This document shows, one piece after another, positions 1 to 10,965 of a stretch of DNA of 64,000 bases (position 1 is its first letter; each line of letters begins with the position of its first letter). This DNA comes from Alectoria sarmentosa (Eukaryota > Ascomycota > Lecanoromycetes > Lecanorales > Parmeliaceae). The notes below the pieces were generated by a model, which worked only from the letters and a program-made list of their open reading frames with translations, searched no databases and was not told where the DNA came from. The stretch is from assembly GCA_009733775.1 (NCBI GenBank), contig WOGZ01000069.1:62001-126000 (forward strand), written 5' to 3'. The position numbers and the translations under genes were made by a program.

Positions 1-563
1 GCCATGTACATGTGCGATATTCGCGTCTGCTGGGCTGGGCTGGGCTGGGCTTGGCTGGGCTATTCTCTCATTCTTCAGTCTGCTACTCGGACGGAGGAGG
101 GGGGAGGGAAGGGGGAAAAGAAAAGGGGGGGGAGGGGGGTTTGTGGGGGGTTTTGGTTGTTGGATGTAGGATGGATGGATTGATTGATTGCTTTGATTGA
201 TGGATGGATTGATTTAGTTGATGAATTGATTTGGTTGGTTGATGCATTGGTTTGGTTGGGATTGATTAGCTGGACTTTGATAGGAATTGAAAAATCATAT
301 CAACTAGGTATACAAAATAAGTAGACAACGGGCACTATGGGACTCGTCTCTTTCCTCCTCCTCCTCGTCCTTCTCCTCCTCTTACCCCCCTTTTCCTCTT
401 TTCCCCTTCCGCTTCTCCTCCTCCTCTTACCCCCCTCCTCCTCCTCCTCTTTCTCTTACCATCCTCCTCTGGTTCTCATCAATCGCCATCGCCATCGCCA
501 TCGCCACTACCAACCAACTACCTCTTGCTGATGATAGACCCACCACTCATGCTCCCTATATAG

Positions 564-631
564 CCAGAATCGAGAATCGAGAGTCCAGAATCCAGAGTCG
601 AAAATCGGGAATCCAGAATCCAGAATCCAGA
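564..631. repeat. Heptamer tandem repeat
   Basis: About nine to ten degenerate copies of a 7-bp unit close to agaatcc or agaatcg stand head to tail. The repeat directly precedes the larger minisatellite, and both share the GA-rich character of the + strand. Confidence 0.7.
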
Positions 632-639
632 ACCCCCAC

Positions 640-882
640 ATTCAACATCTATGCGAGGGGTTCGCATCCAACATCTATGCAAAGGGGAGCCTGCATTCAA
701 TATCTATGCAAAGGGGAGTTTGCATTCAACATCTATGTAAAGGGGAGTTCACATTCAATATCTGTGCGAGGGGGAGTTTGCATTCAACATCTATGCAAAG
801 GGGAGTCTGCATCCAACCTCTCGAAGATTTCACATCCAACATCTATGCGAGGAGTCCGCAATCGACATCTATGCGAAGATCG
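640..882. repeat. Minisatellite, unit about 29 bp
   Basis: Roughly nine units of about 23-30 bp share the core tcaacatctatgcaaagggg. Most full units are 29 bp, which is not a multiple of three, so the array opens reading frames in several phases without being coding. The last units (about 815-882) are shorter and more divergent. There are no unique spacers, so it is not a CRISPR array. Confidence 0.8.
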
Positions 883-1457
883 AATGAGACTGCTCGTATC
901 GTATCTTGTTTCTAGAGTCACAGTGTGAGTATGGAGGTCAGATGGCCGCTGTGTACGGTGAGATGGGGGCATTGAGATAGGTAGACTTGTGATGTGAGGA
1001 GGGGTTCTGCCGGGTTGGGGGCGTTGGGTCAGGTGCGATGGTGGTGTTTGGGAGTCTTTTGAGGGCACAAAAGGGCTGGGGGAATAAGAATGGAGGTTGC
1101 GCCGAGGGAAAGATTCGAGTTTGATGGTAGATTTTGAGATTTAATAATTATTATTGTCATCGACAAGTATAGAAACCGCAAGACGCCTGTGCATACGTGC
1201 GGGGTGGCACTTGTGAACTATCAGGGTATTCGCTGTCGCCATGCTCCCTGGAATGTAGATCACCAACGCCCCTTTTTGCTATTGCCATCAACCATTAAGA
1301 TGCTGTTGTACTGTACAAATCTCGGCCATCTCTCCGATCCGACCTGAGAGCTCTTGCATGCAGTCGAGCTCTGGGGTCAGTCTCTGCTAACCTGCTCCGT
1401 CCTTTCTTGACATTGATAAGAGGTTGGAGGTGGGGTAAGCGGAAGAGTAAGCGGTGT

Positions 1458-2543
1458 TCATGCGGCAGGACCGTTCGGCGCTTGTGCATGCGTGGTTTCT
1501 TCGTCGGCTGAAATGCCCTTCTCTTCATCTACTAGCACCCTGCCCTTTTCGTCGTCATTTCGAGCCAGGTCTCCTGGGCTCATGTCATCGAAGATCTCTT
1601 CTTCAGAGGCAATGTGCATGCCCTCGGCGCTCTCCTGTTCCCTCTTTGCCCCTGCCTCCTCTGGCTTCCTAGAATAGTCCCCAGGCCCGTGGCTGTTGTT
1701 CGGGACGAAGAAGCGCTGATCGACTCGTACGATCACGTAGAGGTAGATGACCAAGATCTCGACCGTGAAGTTGAAGATGTAGAAGCATGCTTTGCCCTGA
1801 TACTTGGCTGGGTCGGCCCTTGGTCTTTCGCCACCTGCGTAATTGGCCCCTACGCGGAATGATGCACCCGCGCAGAGGAGAACAGCAGCCAGGAGCAGGA
1901 TTGCTACCTTGTGCCTGAACCTCCCGCTGCCGAATTTTTCAACCCGGGTCTTGCGAGGTATGACGAGGCCGCCGACGACGAGGAGGATAGGGAGGAATGA
2001 TACGACCGCGTAAAGGGTCTGGCCGTAGAGCTGAATGTCGCGGTCGATGCGTTTTGTGTTTAGGTTGAGGGTGTAGGAGCTCTGAATGACGGAGGTGATG
2101 AGGGCGATTAGACTGACCACGATGATGATGTATAAGCTCATGAAGGCGTAGTGGAAGATGGGAGTCCAGCCGGAGTTGGGGTGAGAGGCCCTGACTATGC
2201 GTTGGGCAAAGAGGAGGTTGATGACAAAGAGTAGGACCACCCCCGCGGCGACGAAGACGTTGGCTGCAATAGCTAATCTGACATTGTGGGAGTGGACAGC
2301 CCATGAAATCCGCAGTATCATGGTGACAATCCTCGACATGCAGAAGCCGAACATCATGCCGGAGATGACGAACTTGTGCCCTCTTGCTCTGTTCCGTTGG
2401 AAGATGGTCATGTGGGATGCAGCGCCGATCATGTAGAGGACGAGAAAGACGGCGCATATTGGCACATCAACGCCGACTGTAGGTAGGCCGCCGAGAGACG
2501 CTGTGGTACCTGGGTAAGGAGGATGCAGGTTCATTTCGCCCAT
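1458..2543 (-). CDS. Seven-helix fungal membrane protein (DUF3112-like)
   Basis: This intronless frame encodes 361 residues with seven hydrophobic segments at about residues 25-45, 60-80, 92-113, 128-150, 175-195, 212-230 and 252-275, so a seven-pass integral membrane protein. After the last helix comes the segment RVDQRFFVPNNSHGPGDYS, which I associate with the fungal DUF3112 family, often labelled family C-like G-protein-coupled receptor in genomes. The C-terminal 80 residues are acidic, charged and probably cytosolic. The start at MGEMN precedes a short extracellular N-terminus of suitable length. Function in these proteins is not established; a receptor role is only suggested by topology. 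The neighbouring amine oxidase lies in the same orientation 1 kb away, with no sign of a shared role. Confidence 0.8.
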   Translation of the reverse strand: MGEMNLHPPYPGTTASLGGLPTVGVDVPICAVFLVLYMIGAASHMTIFQRNRARGHKFVISGMMFGFCMSRIVTMILRISWAVHSHNVRLAIAANVFVAAGVVLLFVINLLFAQRIVRASHPNSGWTPIFHYAFMSLYIIIVVSLIALITSVIQSSYTLNLNTKRIDRDIQLYGQTLYAVVSFLPILLVVGGLVIPRKTRVEKFGSGRFRHKVAILLLAAVLLCAGASFRVGANYAGGERPRADPAKYQGKACFYIFNFTVEILVIYLYVIVRVDQRFFVPNNSHGPGDYSRKPEEAGAKREQESAEGMHIASEEEIFDDMSPGDLARNDDEKGRVLVDEEKGISADEETTHAQAPNGPAA

Positions 2544-3553
2544 GGAGGCAGCCTAGGGTGGAAAATGTCAATTGAGTATTCATTGATGCGGAGAAAATAT
2601 TCGAGCACAGGCAAGACTGACCTGTCTGGGCTGGACCATTGCAGAAGCCGTGATGGGTAGCACAGATGTTGCAGTACAGTATGGGTGAAATTTTATTGGA
2701 GAGTGTCGTGGTTATGGTAGTCCGCAGGTAACGCAAGGGGGTGATGAGGGATATGGGCCGATCATAACTACCTAGGTACTGTTGATATATGAAAGGAAGG
2801 GTCGCACTTCGGGCTCGGGCCCTCGGGCCTTAGAAAGGAACCGTTTGCAGCACGAGCATCAGCACGAGCACCCTGCAGCAAAGCAGCACTGTCCAATGAT
2901 AATAAAAAACAAAAATAACAGAAAAGCCCGATGGTCCGAGAGTAAGTAAAAAGGGTGAATCAAGCGGCAATACCGTTGGTCTGGGAGGCTGGTGGTCGAT
3001 TTCAGTCTGAAATCCATCATTCGGAAAGGGAGAAGCCGTCAATGGTCCCTTCTCATTGGTTGGCGTTGCGCGAGAGATCTAGGACTCTCGGTCCTTATTA
3101 AGACGCGACTTGCCGTGGTAGCGATTAGTAGCACCAGTAGCATCTTCCCTCTCCAGACTTCACTTCAGATGTCTGTCCTTCAATCCGGATGCATGCCTCT
3201 CGCTCTCATTGTTCGCATTGGTAATCTGCTACACACCCTCGTTGCTACATGCCTACGGGGTCCAATATGTTTTTTAAAGATTGATTTTCTTGGAAACAAC
3301 ACGTACTCCGTAGATAGGGTGCCAACACGAAGCCCCACACAAAACGGTCCTGCCGTACACTCCTACTCTACGAAGAGTGGAATGCTTTGAGAAATCACAT
3401 AGCCTTGGAGCGGAAATTGGATTGGATGCCTGAATACCATACACCAGGTAAATCGCCAAAATCGAACCGGCTTCCCGCTATAAACGCTAGGTAAATCATG
3501 TGTACATTTCCGCATGGCAAGCGGTGCAATGCCATACACATTCCCCCGCCGCA
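2544..3553. other. Intergenic, nothing recognised
   Basis: This is about 1 kb between the 5' end of the membrane protein gene and the 3' end of the copper amine oxidase gene. It should contain the promoter of the former and the terminator of the latter. I see no conserved frame, RNA gene or repeat. Confidence 0.5.
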
Positions 3554-5657
3554 TCAAACCGCCCGACTCACCTTGTCCGCGTTGTTCACTTCTCCCCTCG
3601 TCAACAGACTCGCCTTCTGGCTTGGCGTCGACGAGTAGCTCGGCGGCACATCCAGCGCTGGATTCCTAAGGAAGAAATTCCTGGGTCTGAGCAGCAATGT
3701 CATGGGCTCCGCAGGCATGACCGGGTAGTCCTCTGGCGAGGGAAAATGCGTGATGCCGAATGTGTGCCAGAGTACAATATCGGTATTGTCAATATTTTCG
3801 TCAGGGTGTTGTGCGATCCATTCGGGAAGACCTCGAGACGGCTCGCCTGACGTTTGAGGGACATGGCGGCCAGCGGGGTGGACTTGGTCATCTTGGTCTA
3901 AGAGCATGCCGTTAGTAGAAGTTGAAAGGAAAAGGAAGACAAAAATCCTTACATTTCGTGACATGCACAGCGTGTCTGGCGAATCCAGCTCGTTTCCACA
4001 CCAGCCCTCTCTCCTTGGGCAGCAAAGTTGGCACTTCCCGACTGACCAGTTTATAGCTAACGGGTTTGTGACTGTACGGGTTGATCTTGTTCGTGTTCGC
4101 CATCTCCCATGTCCGACTGGAGCTCCCGTCGTAATCCGACATGGCTTCCGTCGGAGTCGTGAATTTGGTCTTATGAGCGTAGAACGCGTTACCATATTTG
4201 TTCTCCGCGCTGCCGACCTCACCAGGCCCTGCTTTGGCGTCGACTTGAAAAACTGTATTTGATGGGCCGTCAATATTGGGATCTATCCGCATGCAGAAGA
4301 GATGTTGGTGATTGTGAGCGTTGACGCCTGGGTAAACCTCCGTGCCCCATCCGTGAGCCTCTTCTCCGGGGTTCATGGCGTAGGTGTTCAGAATGCCTGT
4401 GAGCTTGACTTCGAGCTGAACTGTTCCGTCCTGGTGAAAGATCCAGTAAACGCAGTATTCGTAATTTGCAGCAGTAAATACGTGGGAGATTAACAATTTC
4501 CTTCCCCGGGTCACGATGACCGAGTCGTCTCGGAAGTCAGTGTGTTTGAAGAGTATGCCGGCGTCTTCCTCGTGGATGCAGATGGCATTCTTGATTGTTT
4601 GGCTTGCACCAGCACGGTTGACGAAGTTGGCATCCATGTAGTGGATTGCTCCTTTGCAATCGCAGCCTAAAGCAAGGCTGTTGGTCATGTAGCCACCTCC
4701 GTATTCACCCAGATCAAAGGCATGTTTCCGTTGATGAGGATGCTCCGGGTTTCCATAAGGTACCACCATCTCTGCTAATGAGAGTCGGTAGAAGACGCCC
4801 CTTTCGTTGCCTTTATCATTGTAGGTGATGTTGTTCAGCACGATACCCTCGCGGTAGTTGAAGCCCACGTGAACCTTCCAGTTCTGCCATTCAACAATCC
4901 TCCCGTCGACCTTGAATGAAACTCCTTCAGGCTGAGTGATATTGATAGGCTTCAAGTCCTTGCGATAGCCTCCCTCTGCCTCAATTGCGGCTGGGTGATA
5001 GTTGTTCGCTGGCGCTTGATTGAGAGGTCTCCTTACGGGAGGGACGTCGATGTGTGTGATCTCCTGGGCATCACAGTCGAAAATCGGCGTGAAGTCCAGG
5101 GGGTACGTGTACTGGCTATCGTCGATATGCGGCCTGTAGTACATCAAAGCCTGTTGCAGCCTAACCTTGTTCCCAAATCGCTCATCGAAGCCAATGGTCC
5201 AAGGATCGCAGTAGACCTTGTGCATGTCTTCCTTCGGTATGCCAATGATGCCACACTGTTCAATGACCTGGGGGTCCTCCCTCACAACATGCTCCACAAT
5301 CTGCAGATCCTGCATTGTGATCAATGGCTGCACACCCTCCGTGCTCTCCCACTTCAGGAGTTTCTCCTCGTTCAAGTCGACCAAGCCATCGTAAACAGTT
5401 CCCCCTTTCTTGATCGCTACCACATCCGCAACTCGATGCGGCCTCGGCGTATGATCTGAGTCCGCGAGCCATGCCAGCATGCCCGCTTTCCGGGGTTCCC
5501 ATATTGTGACGGCATTGTAAGCGAGCGGTCCATGCTCTTTCCTAACCAGTGCTACCGCCTTCTCGATTTCGGAGGCAGAGAGGGGGTCGAAGGGATGAGG
5601 AGGAGGGGCAGCGCCGGAGACATGTTGGGCGACTTGCTTTAGGCGGTCGAGTACCAT
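3554..5657 (-). CDS. Copper/TPQ amine oxidase
   Basis: Two exons, 3953-5657 and 3554-3897, are joined over a 55-bp intron with a gtaagg donor, a ctaac branch and a ttag acceptor, giving 682 residues, the normal size. The enzyme oxidatively deaminates primary amines to aldehyde, ammonia and hydrogen peroxide. Key sites are visible: the catalytic base Asp315 in FDLGEYGGG, the tyrosine that becomes topaquinone (Tyr399 in NYEY), and two copper ligands His448 and His450 in HNHQH. The third ligand lies in the second exon in WHTFGITHFP, which supports the splice. The N-terminus (MVLDRLKQ) has no signal peptide, so an intracellular location is likely; I see no clear peroxisomal tripeptide at the end (SRAV). 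The exact substrate cannot be read from sequence. Confidence 0.95.
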
Positions 5658-6340
5658 GATGACGCAGGAGAAGCTGCTGTCCAGTCAATAAAGTGGATGC
5701 CGAGCAGTATGGAAAACAGATTGGAGGTATGAATACAGCAAGATGATCTATTGAGTACAAATGTAAAACTATAGTGAAAACAAGACGGTGGCATCTCGCA
5801 TTGAGTTCCCGAAAGTAGCAAAACGAGAGAAAATGCGAATGTCTTGCCATTGGACCCCAAGTGAGAGAAGGCTGATGCACATCATTCATTGTGTGATTGT
5901 GTGGGGTGTGGAGCCATTGAGTGGTCGATAAGAGAAAAAAAAGACAGCCCAGGATATGAGAGCCATATCCAGCTAGTCTACCGCGCCTATATCACTTGCG
6001 ATAACAGTCAGCTGCAACCGCAAGGTACTTTATGATCTCTATTCGCGACATGCTGAAGTACCTAGATTCACTGGAAACAAGACATGTACGAAGTCGTCGC
6101 CTTGAAATATGCCAAGTCTAAGCGTTAGTGCTTTCTTCGCATTAGAGTGTAGACTTTGAAAAGTGCTGTCAACTTCGGTGGCCGTCTCATAAACGGCTCG
6201 AATCTTTCAGTGGATCATAATCCCTTTCCCGGGGACTCACGCTAAGTAGTATGGTATAGTAGAACTCGGAAATTCCTGCAGACGACGCCGTCCACCGCAT
6301 GCGCCAAGCGCAAAATCACGTGGTTCGCTGTTCTGTACAG
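5658..6340. other. Intergenic, amine oxidase promoter side
   Basis: This 680-bp gap lies between the start of the copper amine oxidase gene and the end of the deadenylase gene, both on the minus strand. I see no gene, RNA or repeat in it. Confidence 0.5.
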
Positions 6341-7935
6341 TCAGCTCTTTCCCCCAAACCCTCGGAAAGCTCCAAAAACGCCAGCCCCTCCACCGGGAGT
6401 CAGCGACCCAATTCCCCCGCCGCTGTTCTGATTTTGCTGGTTCGGAGGGCTTGCCAAAGTACTTGCAAGACCGATGTGCGAGCTTGCTGGAGTGCTCGGT
6501 TGATTGGGTGTCGGAGCAAGGTTGTAGATGGTAGCGCCGTTGAGGTTTGGTGTATGGGATTGCCCGTCCACGGTATTACCATAGCCGCTTGCTGCATAAT
6601 TTGCAGTGGAAGCCGACGAGCCCATCCCGTTCAGTCCCCACACATGGCCTAGGTACTTTTCGTCGTCAATCGTGCCATTAAAAATATTCTTCTTCACTTC
6701 CCAAAACACCTTGCCGGTCAAAAGGCTATCAGAACCAGCTTGGTGTGCCACCCCAATCCTCTTGATCCCAAGCTCATCGGCCAGATCTTGCAACCCTGAC
6801 TTCTGGCCTAGATTGTTGAGTATGTTCGCAGCTGAAGACGACAAAGCAGCGTCATTAACTGTCTGAGTCCTTTGCGCGGCCTTGATCATGTACTTGATGT
6901 CATAAATTGCGGGGAAGAAGATGCTTAGGAGTTTCCGGTACTCTGTCTCGTCTTCTGGTAATTGCTTACACAGCATGAGCTTCACAAGGTAGCCAAAGTC
7001 ATAACCAGAATGGAAGGATATCCATCGTACGTCGTCCAGTAACGCAAGACCAGAGGTCATGAGCAGAGAACCAAAGCGACGAGGGTCTATACCATTCTTG
7101 TCGTGCGCCTCGAGATCTAGGCCAGCTGTCATCAAAAAGTCTATCGAGTCCTGGTTGTACATGTCTTCGGCCAGGGAGAATTGGAAGTTGAATTGCCAGG
7201 TACACGGGCAGGGTATTAGATTGGTTGAGTATGAGGACAAGGCAGACCCGTCTGTCTGGTGCGCAGGCGGCATTTCTCCATCCTCACTGAACAGTGTTAT
7301 ACCGAGTTGGATCACCTTGAGGAGGTCGACGTTGCAGCGCAGGGTTTGGTAATGATAGTCTGCCTTAGTAGTGAAAGCGCCCATCGGTCGAGCGACGATG
7401 CCAGGGAACTCAGTATCCTAAAATCTCTCATTCAGATCTACAACGGTGAGAGTAGGGACCAAACCCGAGGAAGGCTCCAACGTACCATGCTGATGAACGG
7501 ATATTGTTCTACCATCTCGCGCAGTAATTGCAATTCCTGAAGGAGGTTCCCCCGCCATACGTCTCGTATTCTTGATTTTAATTGGCCCTTTGGTCCCATC
7601 CCGCCTTCCCTCCGCATCTGTTCCTTCATTTGTTGTTGTTGTTGTAGTTCCGCGCCGTGCTGAAATCCCATCATCGCCTCTCGACTTGCCAGGCCGGTCC
7701 CACCACCACTACCCAGCCCACCCCCTGGGCCGAACCCTCCAGCGAGTCCGTTCAAGTTGCCTTGAGGAGCAAAGGGGTTCGGTTGTGAGAAAGCATGCTG
7801 AAAGGAAGGAGGTGGAAGGCTGCCAGAATTTGAGGAATGGTGTCCCGGGGTGTTTGTAGGCAGCGTTATTGGCGGTAGACGTGTGTATGTAGCTCCTGGG
7901 TTTTGTCCACCAAATCGATGGTTGGCCGGAGCCAT
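6341..7935 (-). CDS. CCR4-NOT deadenylase subunit CAF1/Pop2
   Basis: Exons 7486-7935 and 6341-7417 are joined over a 68-bp intron (gtacgt donor, ttttag acceptor) and give 508 residues. The intron falls exactly before the first catalytic motif. The protein removes poly(A) tails from mRNA as part of the CCR4-NOT complex. The DEDDh nuclease core is intact: Asp151 and Glu153 in DTEFPG, Asp290 in HSGYDFGYL, His375 and Asp380 in HQAGSDSLLT. A 130-residue N-terminal part rich in Gly, Pro, Asn and Gln (including QQQQQ) and a Gly/Ser/Asn-rich C-terminal tail are typical of filamentous-fungal versions. It starts 430 bp from the divergently transcribed complex I gene, so the two may share a promoter region. 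Confidence 0.95.
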
Positions 7936-8365
7936 TCTATAAGAGTCGTGTCAGGTCAGGTCGCGAACGAAGAATGGGGGCTGGATCTGCTTCTTGGTAG
8001 TCTCATTGATGGTAAGAGAGGGGATTTGAAGCGGTAAATTTCGCGTATTCTCATGAGAATGCTAATGAAGGTTCAGATTTGAGGCGAATATTGTGTTAGC
8101 TGGAGTCTTGTGAATGAAGAATAGATAATGCGATTCCCAGGCCTAAGATTCTCGAAGTCGGACAACGGATTACTAGCGCCAAACCTGCCCCTCGCGGCAA
8201 GTCATTTGAGCCTCAAACTTCCCATCTTCCACGACTCATCCTCCCGCAATTGAGTGGGGAAATAAATCTTACAAGGGCTGGGGACCGAGATCGGATCAGT
8301 GTGAGTAATGGTTTGACAAGACAAGACAATCCTACTATCTTCCGCTGACTTGACACCACAGCAAG
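7936..8365. promoter_or_regulatory. Shared divergent promoter region with possible 5' UTR intron
   Basis: This 430-bp gap separates the start codons of the divergent CAF1 and NDUFB3-like genes. Just before the ATG of the latter, a gtgagt at about 8301 and accacag at 8360 could bound an intron in the 5' leader. This is inference from consensus sites only; no core promoter motif is convincing. Confidence 0.4.
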
Positions 8366-8688
8366 ATGCCTCCTCCGCGAGCCAACGTGACCGGCTTCGA
8401 CACTCGCAAATTTGCACAGTCGTCCGGCATGCCCGCTAAAGATCCATGGGTGCGAGCGTGAGTCACCTCATAAGTTTGATGCTCCTGAGTCTTACTGATA
8501 CCCAGCTTTACAGGGAACAGTGGCGGTATACGGGTCCCTTCACGAGATACAATCGATTCAAAGGCGCTCTCCCCGGTCTAGGCACTGCTAGTGTAGCCTT
8601 CGCGGCTTACTGCACCTATGAGTACTTTTTTATGAAAGACGAGCATCACGGGCATGGGGAAGGGCATGGAAGTGAAAAGCATCATTAA
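8366..8688 (+). CDS. NADH:ubiquinone oxidoreductase B12 (NDUFB3-like) subunit
   Basis: Two exons, 8366-8457 and 8514-8688, with a 56-bp intron (gtgagt donor, ttacag acceptor), encode 88 residues. The protein is an accessory subunit in the membrane arm of mitochondrial complex I. The N-terminal part contains KDPWVRAEQWRYTGPFTRYNR, split as WVRA/EQWR by the intron, which is the family signature, followed by one membrane helix (about residues 50-72) and a His/Gly-rich tail. The short first exon explains why a simple open frame misses the real start; a frame beginning at 8446 is only an intron read-through. The length agrees with fungal homologues. Confidence 0.9.
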
Positions 8689-9231
8689 GAGCTGCAAGAA
8701 CGGCCAGGAGTGGGATAAGTCCATCTACACATTACCGGAAGGTAAAGGACTCGGGAGTCAAAGGCGATTACGGGGCTTCATGCTCGCTGAACAACGAACT
8801 GTTTGCCGAATGGGGTAGAGGAGGACGGTATGGGGGGCTATGATGGCTTTGTACGCTTCCTCCGCAGCTCGCAGGTCCAACAGCGTGAAGGGAGGCTACC
8901 CAAGATTTCAATGGTCTGAAGAGAAGCATGAGACGCTACTGCTGATTGTGGCTCCATGGTGGAACGTAGCCAGTCATCTATAACAAGTAAAGAAAATCCG
9001 TACCGCGTCGAATGCTCTGTAGAAGTAATTTGGGCTGTAAAATACTTTTCTTTACAACTCTTGGCAACGACCGTCTCTACATATCGACATGATTTGTGAC
9101 TCGCTGGCTAAGAGTTCAAAGGTCGGGAATCTACGTGTGTTGTCGCCCATATTCCCTGGAGAGCAAGATCTTTCTGGCGCGAATCCGACTTTGACATCAC
9201 CCACATCAAATCTCCCCGACTAAACCAGAAT
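8689..9231. other. Intergenic, nothing recognised
   Basis: This 540-bp gap lies between two genes in the same direction. It contains the 3' flank of the complex I gene and the promoter of the WD40 gene. I see no other feature. Confidence 0.5.
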
Positions 9232-10965
9232 ATGGACGACGATGAGGTGTCCATCGAAGCAGACGAGGCCTTGCAACAGTTCCTACCTACCGGGTTCGGC
9301 AAGCAGACAAAGGAAACGGACGTTGCTCGACAGTTAGAGAAGAGCAAACGACCTACCACTGCCATCAAGGAATTGCTGTCAGGAGAACGCGGCGAAAAGA
9401 ACGACTCCAGCCATGACAACTCCGACCAAGATTCAGATGAAGATGACGAGTTCCCGGTCTCTCATGAACTGGTGCTCAAAACCCATGAAAGGCCTATTAC
9501 AACCATCACAGTTGACCCTTCCGGCTCCAGATTCATTACTGGCTCTACAGACTGCACCATTAAGTTCCACGACTTTGCTTCCATGACCCCCAATACTCTA
9601 CATGCCTTCAAATCAATCGATCCTACGGCTACAAAGGCATCCGCGAGCTCAGAGACACATCCTGTCCACCACGTTGAGTTCAATCCAAACTCTCCGAGCT
9701 CAGTACTTGTCATATCTGCTACGCCTCAAGCCAAGATATTCAGTCGAGACGGAGAAGAGCTCAAAGAATTTGTCAAGGGAGATATGTACCTAAGGGATAT
9801 GCATAATACGAAGGGCCACATCTCTGCCATCACTACGGGAACATGGCACCCAGCGAACAAAGACCTCATGGTCACCGCTGGCACGGACAGCACCCTGCGG
9901 ATATGGGACATCAACATGCCGCTCAAGCAAAAGGACGTGATAGTGCATAAGTCAAGAGCAGCTGGATCTGCGGGCAGGACCAGGATGACCGCTGTGAAAT
10001 GGGGCACACCTATCCAGGGTGGAAAGAACCTGCTTGTAGCAGCAGGTCTAGATGGTAGTCTTGTCATGTGGGACGGCGATGGACCTTACTCAAGGCCAGC
10101 TGCGGAAATAAGAGAAGCTCATAGAAGGGATACTTGGACAGGAGGTCTTGATGTTAGTGCTGATGGACGGACTGTAGTCACAAGAGGAGGTGACGATCTG
10201 ATCAAGCTATGGGATACTCGAAAGTTCAAGCAGCCCATCAGCGTTGTCGACCATCTATCGACCTCTGATCAGTACGCCAACACGAATATCCGGTTCTCTC
10301 CAAACTCCTCCACAATCATTACAGGTTCTATAGACGGCAAGCTTCACATCTTAAATCCTGCGACGTTGAAGCCGGAGCTTGTGACTCCCGTCACCGACGG
10401 TTCTCCACTCGTCACACTTCTCTGGCATGAAAAATTAAACCAGATACTTACTGGCTCCGCGAACGCAGAGATGCACGTGCTATACAATCCGAACACCTCG
10501 ACTCGCGGCGCCGCTATGGTCATATCTAAAGCTCCCAAGAGGCGACACCTTGATGATGATCCCAACTTCACTACTGATCTTTCCCAAGGACTATCAGGAG
10601 ACGCTATATCCTCCGGTGATGGGCTCCGTGCAGCCCAAGCCGGCACAAGCTACGCTTCTCGACATCCGACGATAGGCCTGACAGTGTCAGGCCGCTCCCG
10701 TGATCCAAGGCGCCCGCACATACCCATGACTACTCCGTTTGCTAAGAGCCAGCCTGATGAACAGCACATCAAGAACAACATCCCGCTTAGCTCTATGCGT
10801 GATGAGGATCCAAGGGAGGCCCTTCTGAAGTATGCTGAGAAAGCGGAGAAGGATCCTATGTTTACCAATGCCTGGAAAACGACCCAGCCGAAGACTTTGT
10901 ATGCTGATATCAGCGACAATGAGGACGAAGAAGGACCGCAGAAGAAGAAAGCGCGGCCAGGCTAG
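9232..10965 (+). CDS. WD40-repeat protein, WDR70 family
   Basis: An intronless frame of 577 residues. The first 75 residues are acidic and charged, ending in a DSDEDDE stretch. A beta-propeller of WD40 repeats covers about residues 80-420, with repeat ends such as IKFHDF, LRIWDI, LVMWDG and IKLWDT. The segment YLRDMHNTKGHISAITTGTW and the C-terminal segment EDPREALLKYAEKAEKDPMF are the features that point to WDR70 (GAD-1 in worms) rather than another WD40 family. In animals and fission yeast this family is linked to chromatin and DNA end processing; that role is inferred here. The tail ends in a basic KKKARPG, consistent with a nuclear location. The start codon is the first in the frame and precedes the acidic head seen in the family. 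Confidence 0.85.
   Translation: MDDDEVSIEADEALQQFLPTGFGKQTKETDVARQLEKSKRPTTAIKELLSGERGEKNDSSHDNSDQDSDEDDEFPVSHELVLKTHERPITTITVDPSGSRFITGSTDCTIKFHDFASMTPNTLHAFKSIDPTATKASASSETHPVHHVEFNPNSPSSVLVISATPQAKIFSRDGEELKEFVKGDMYLRDMHNTKGHISAITTGTWHPANKDLMVTAGTDSTLRIWDINMPLKQKDVIVHKSRAAGSAGRTRMTAVKWGTPIQGGKNLLVAAGLDGSLVMWDGDGPYSRPAAEIREAHRRDTWTGGLDVSADGRTVVTRGGDDLIKLWDTRKFKQPISVVDHLSTSDQYANTNIRFSPNSSTIITGSIDGKLHILNPATLKPELVTPVTDGSPLVTLLWHEKLNQILTGSANAEMHVLYNPNTSTRGAAMVISKAPKRRHLDDDPNFTTDLSQGLSGDAISSGDGLRAAQAGTSYASRHPTIGLTVSGRSRDPRRPHIPMTTPFAKSQPDEQHIKNNIPLSSMRDEDPREALLKYAEKAEKDPMFTNAWKTTQPKTLYADISDNEDEEGPQKKKARPG

Larger units (their letters stand above)
1..1457. other. Non-coding low-complexity region
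   Basis: I see no credible gene here. The stretch holds G-rich runs (about 95-160), tetranucleotide-like gattgattgatg repeats (about 170-260), a pyrimidine-rich ctc/cct tract (about 349-460), a short cgccat repeat near 485-505, and two tandem arrays listed separately. Open frames in this part are by-products of the repeats. Confidence 0.75.

Noticed and set aside
640..882. Repeat array resembling a CRISPR locus
   Set aside because: The units are directly adjacent without unique spacers, they vary in length, and the genome is eukaryotic. It is a minisatellite.
337..928. Open frames over the ctc-rich and minisatellite DNA
   Set aside because: Their amino-acid composition only mirrors the repeats, and they appear in several phases at once.
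1939..2457. 172-codon minus-strand frame inside the seven-helix protein gene
   Set aside because: It is an alternative-frame shadow of the hydrophobic gene; it is His/Arg/Pro-rich with no motif.
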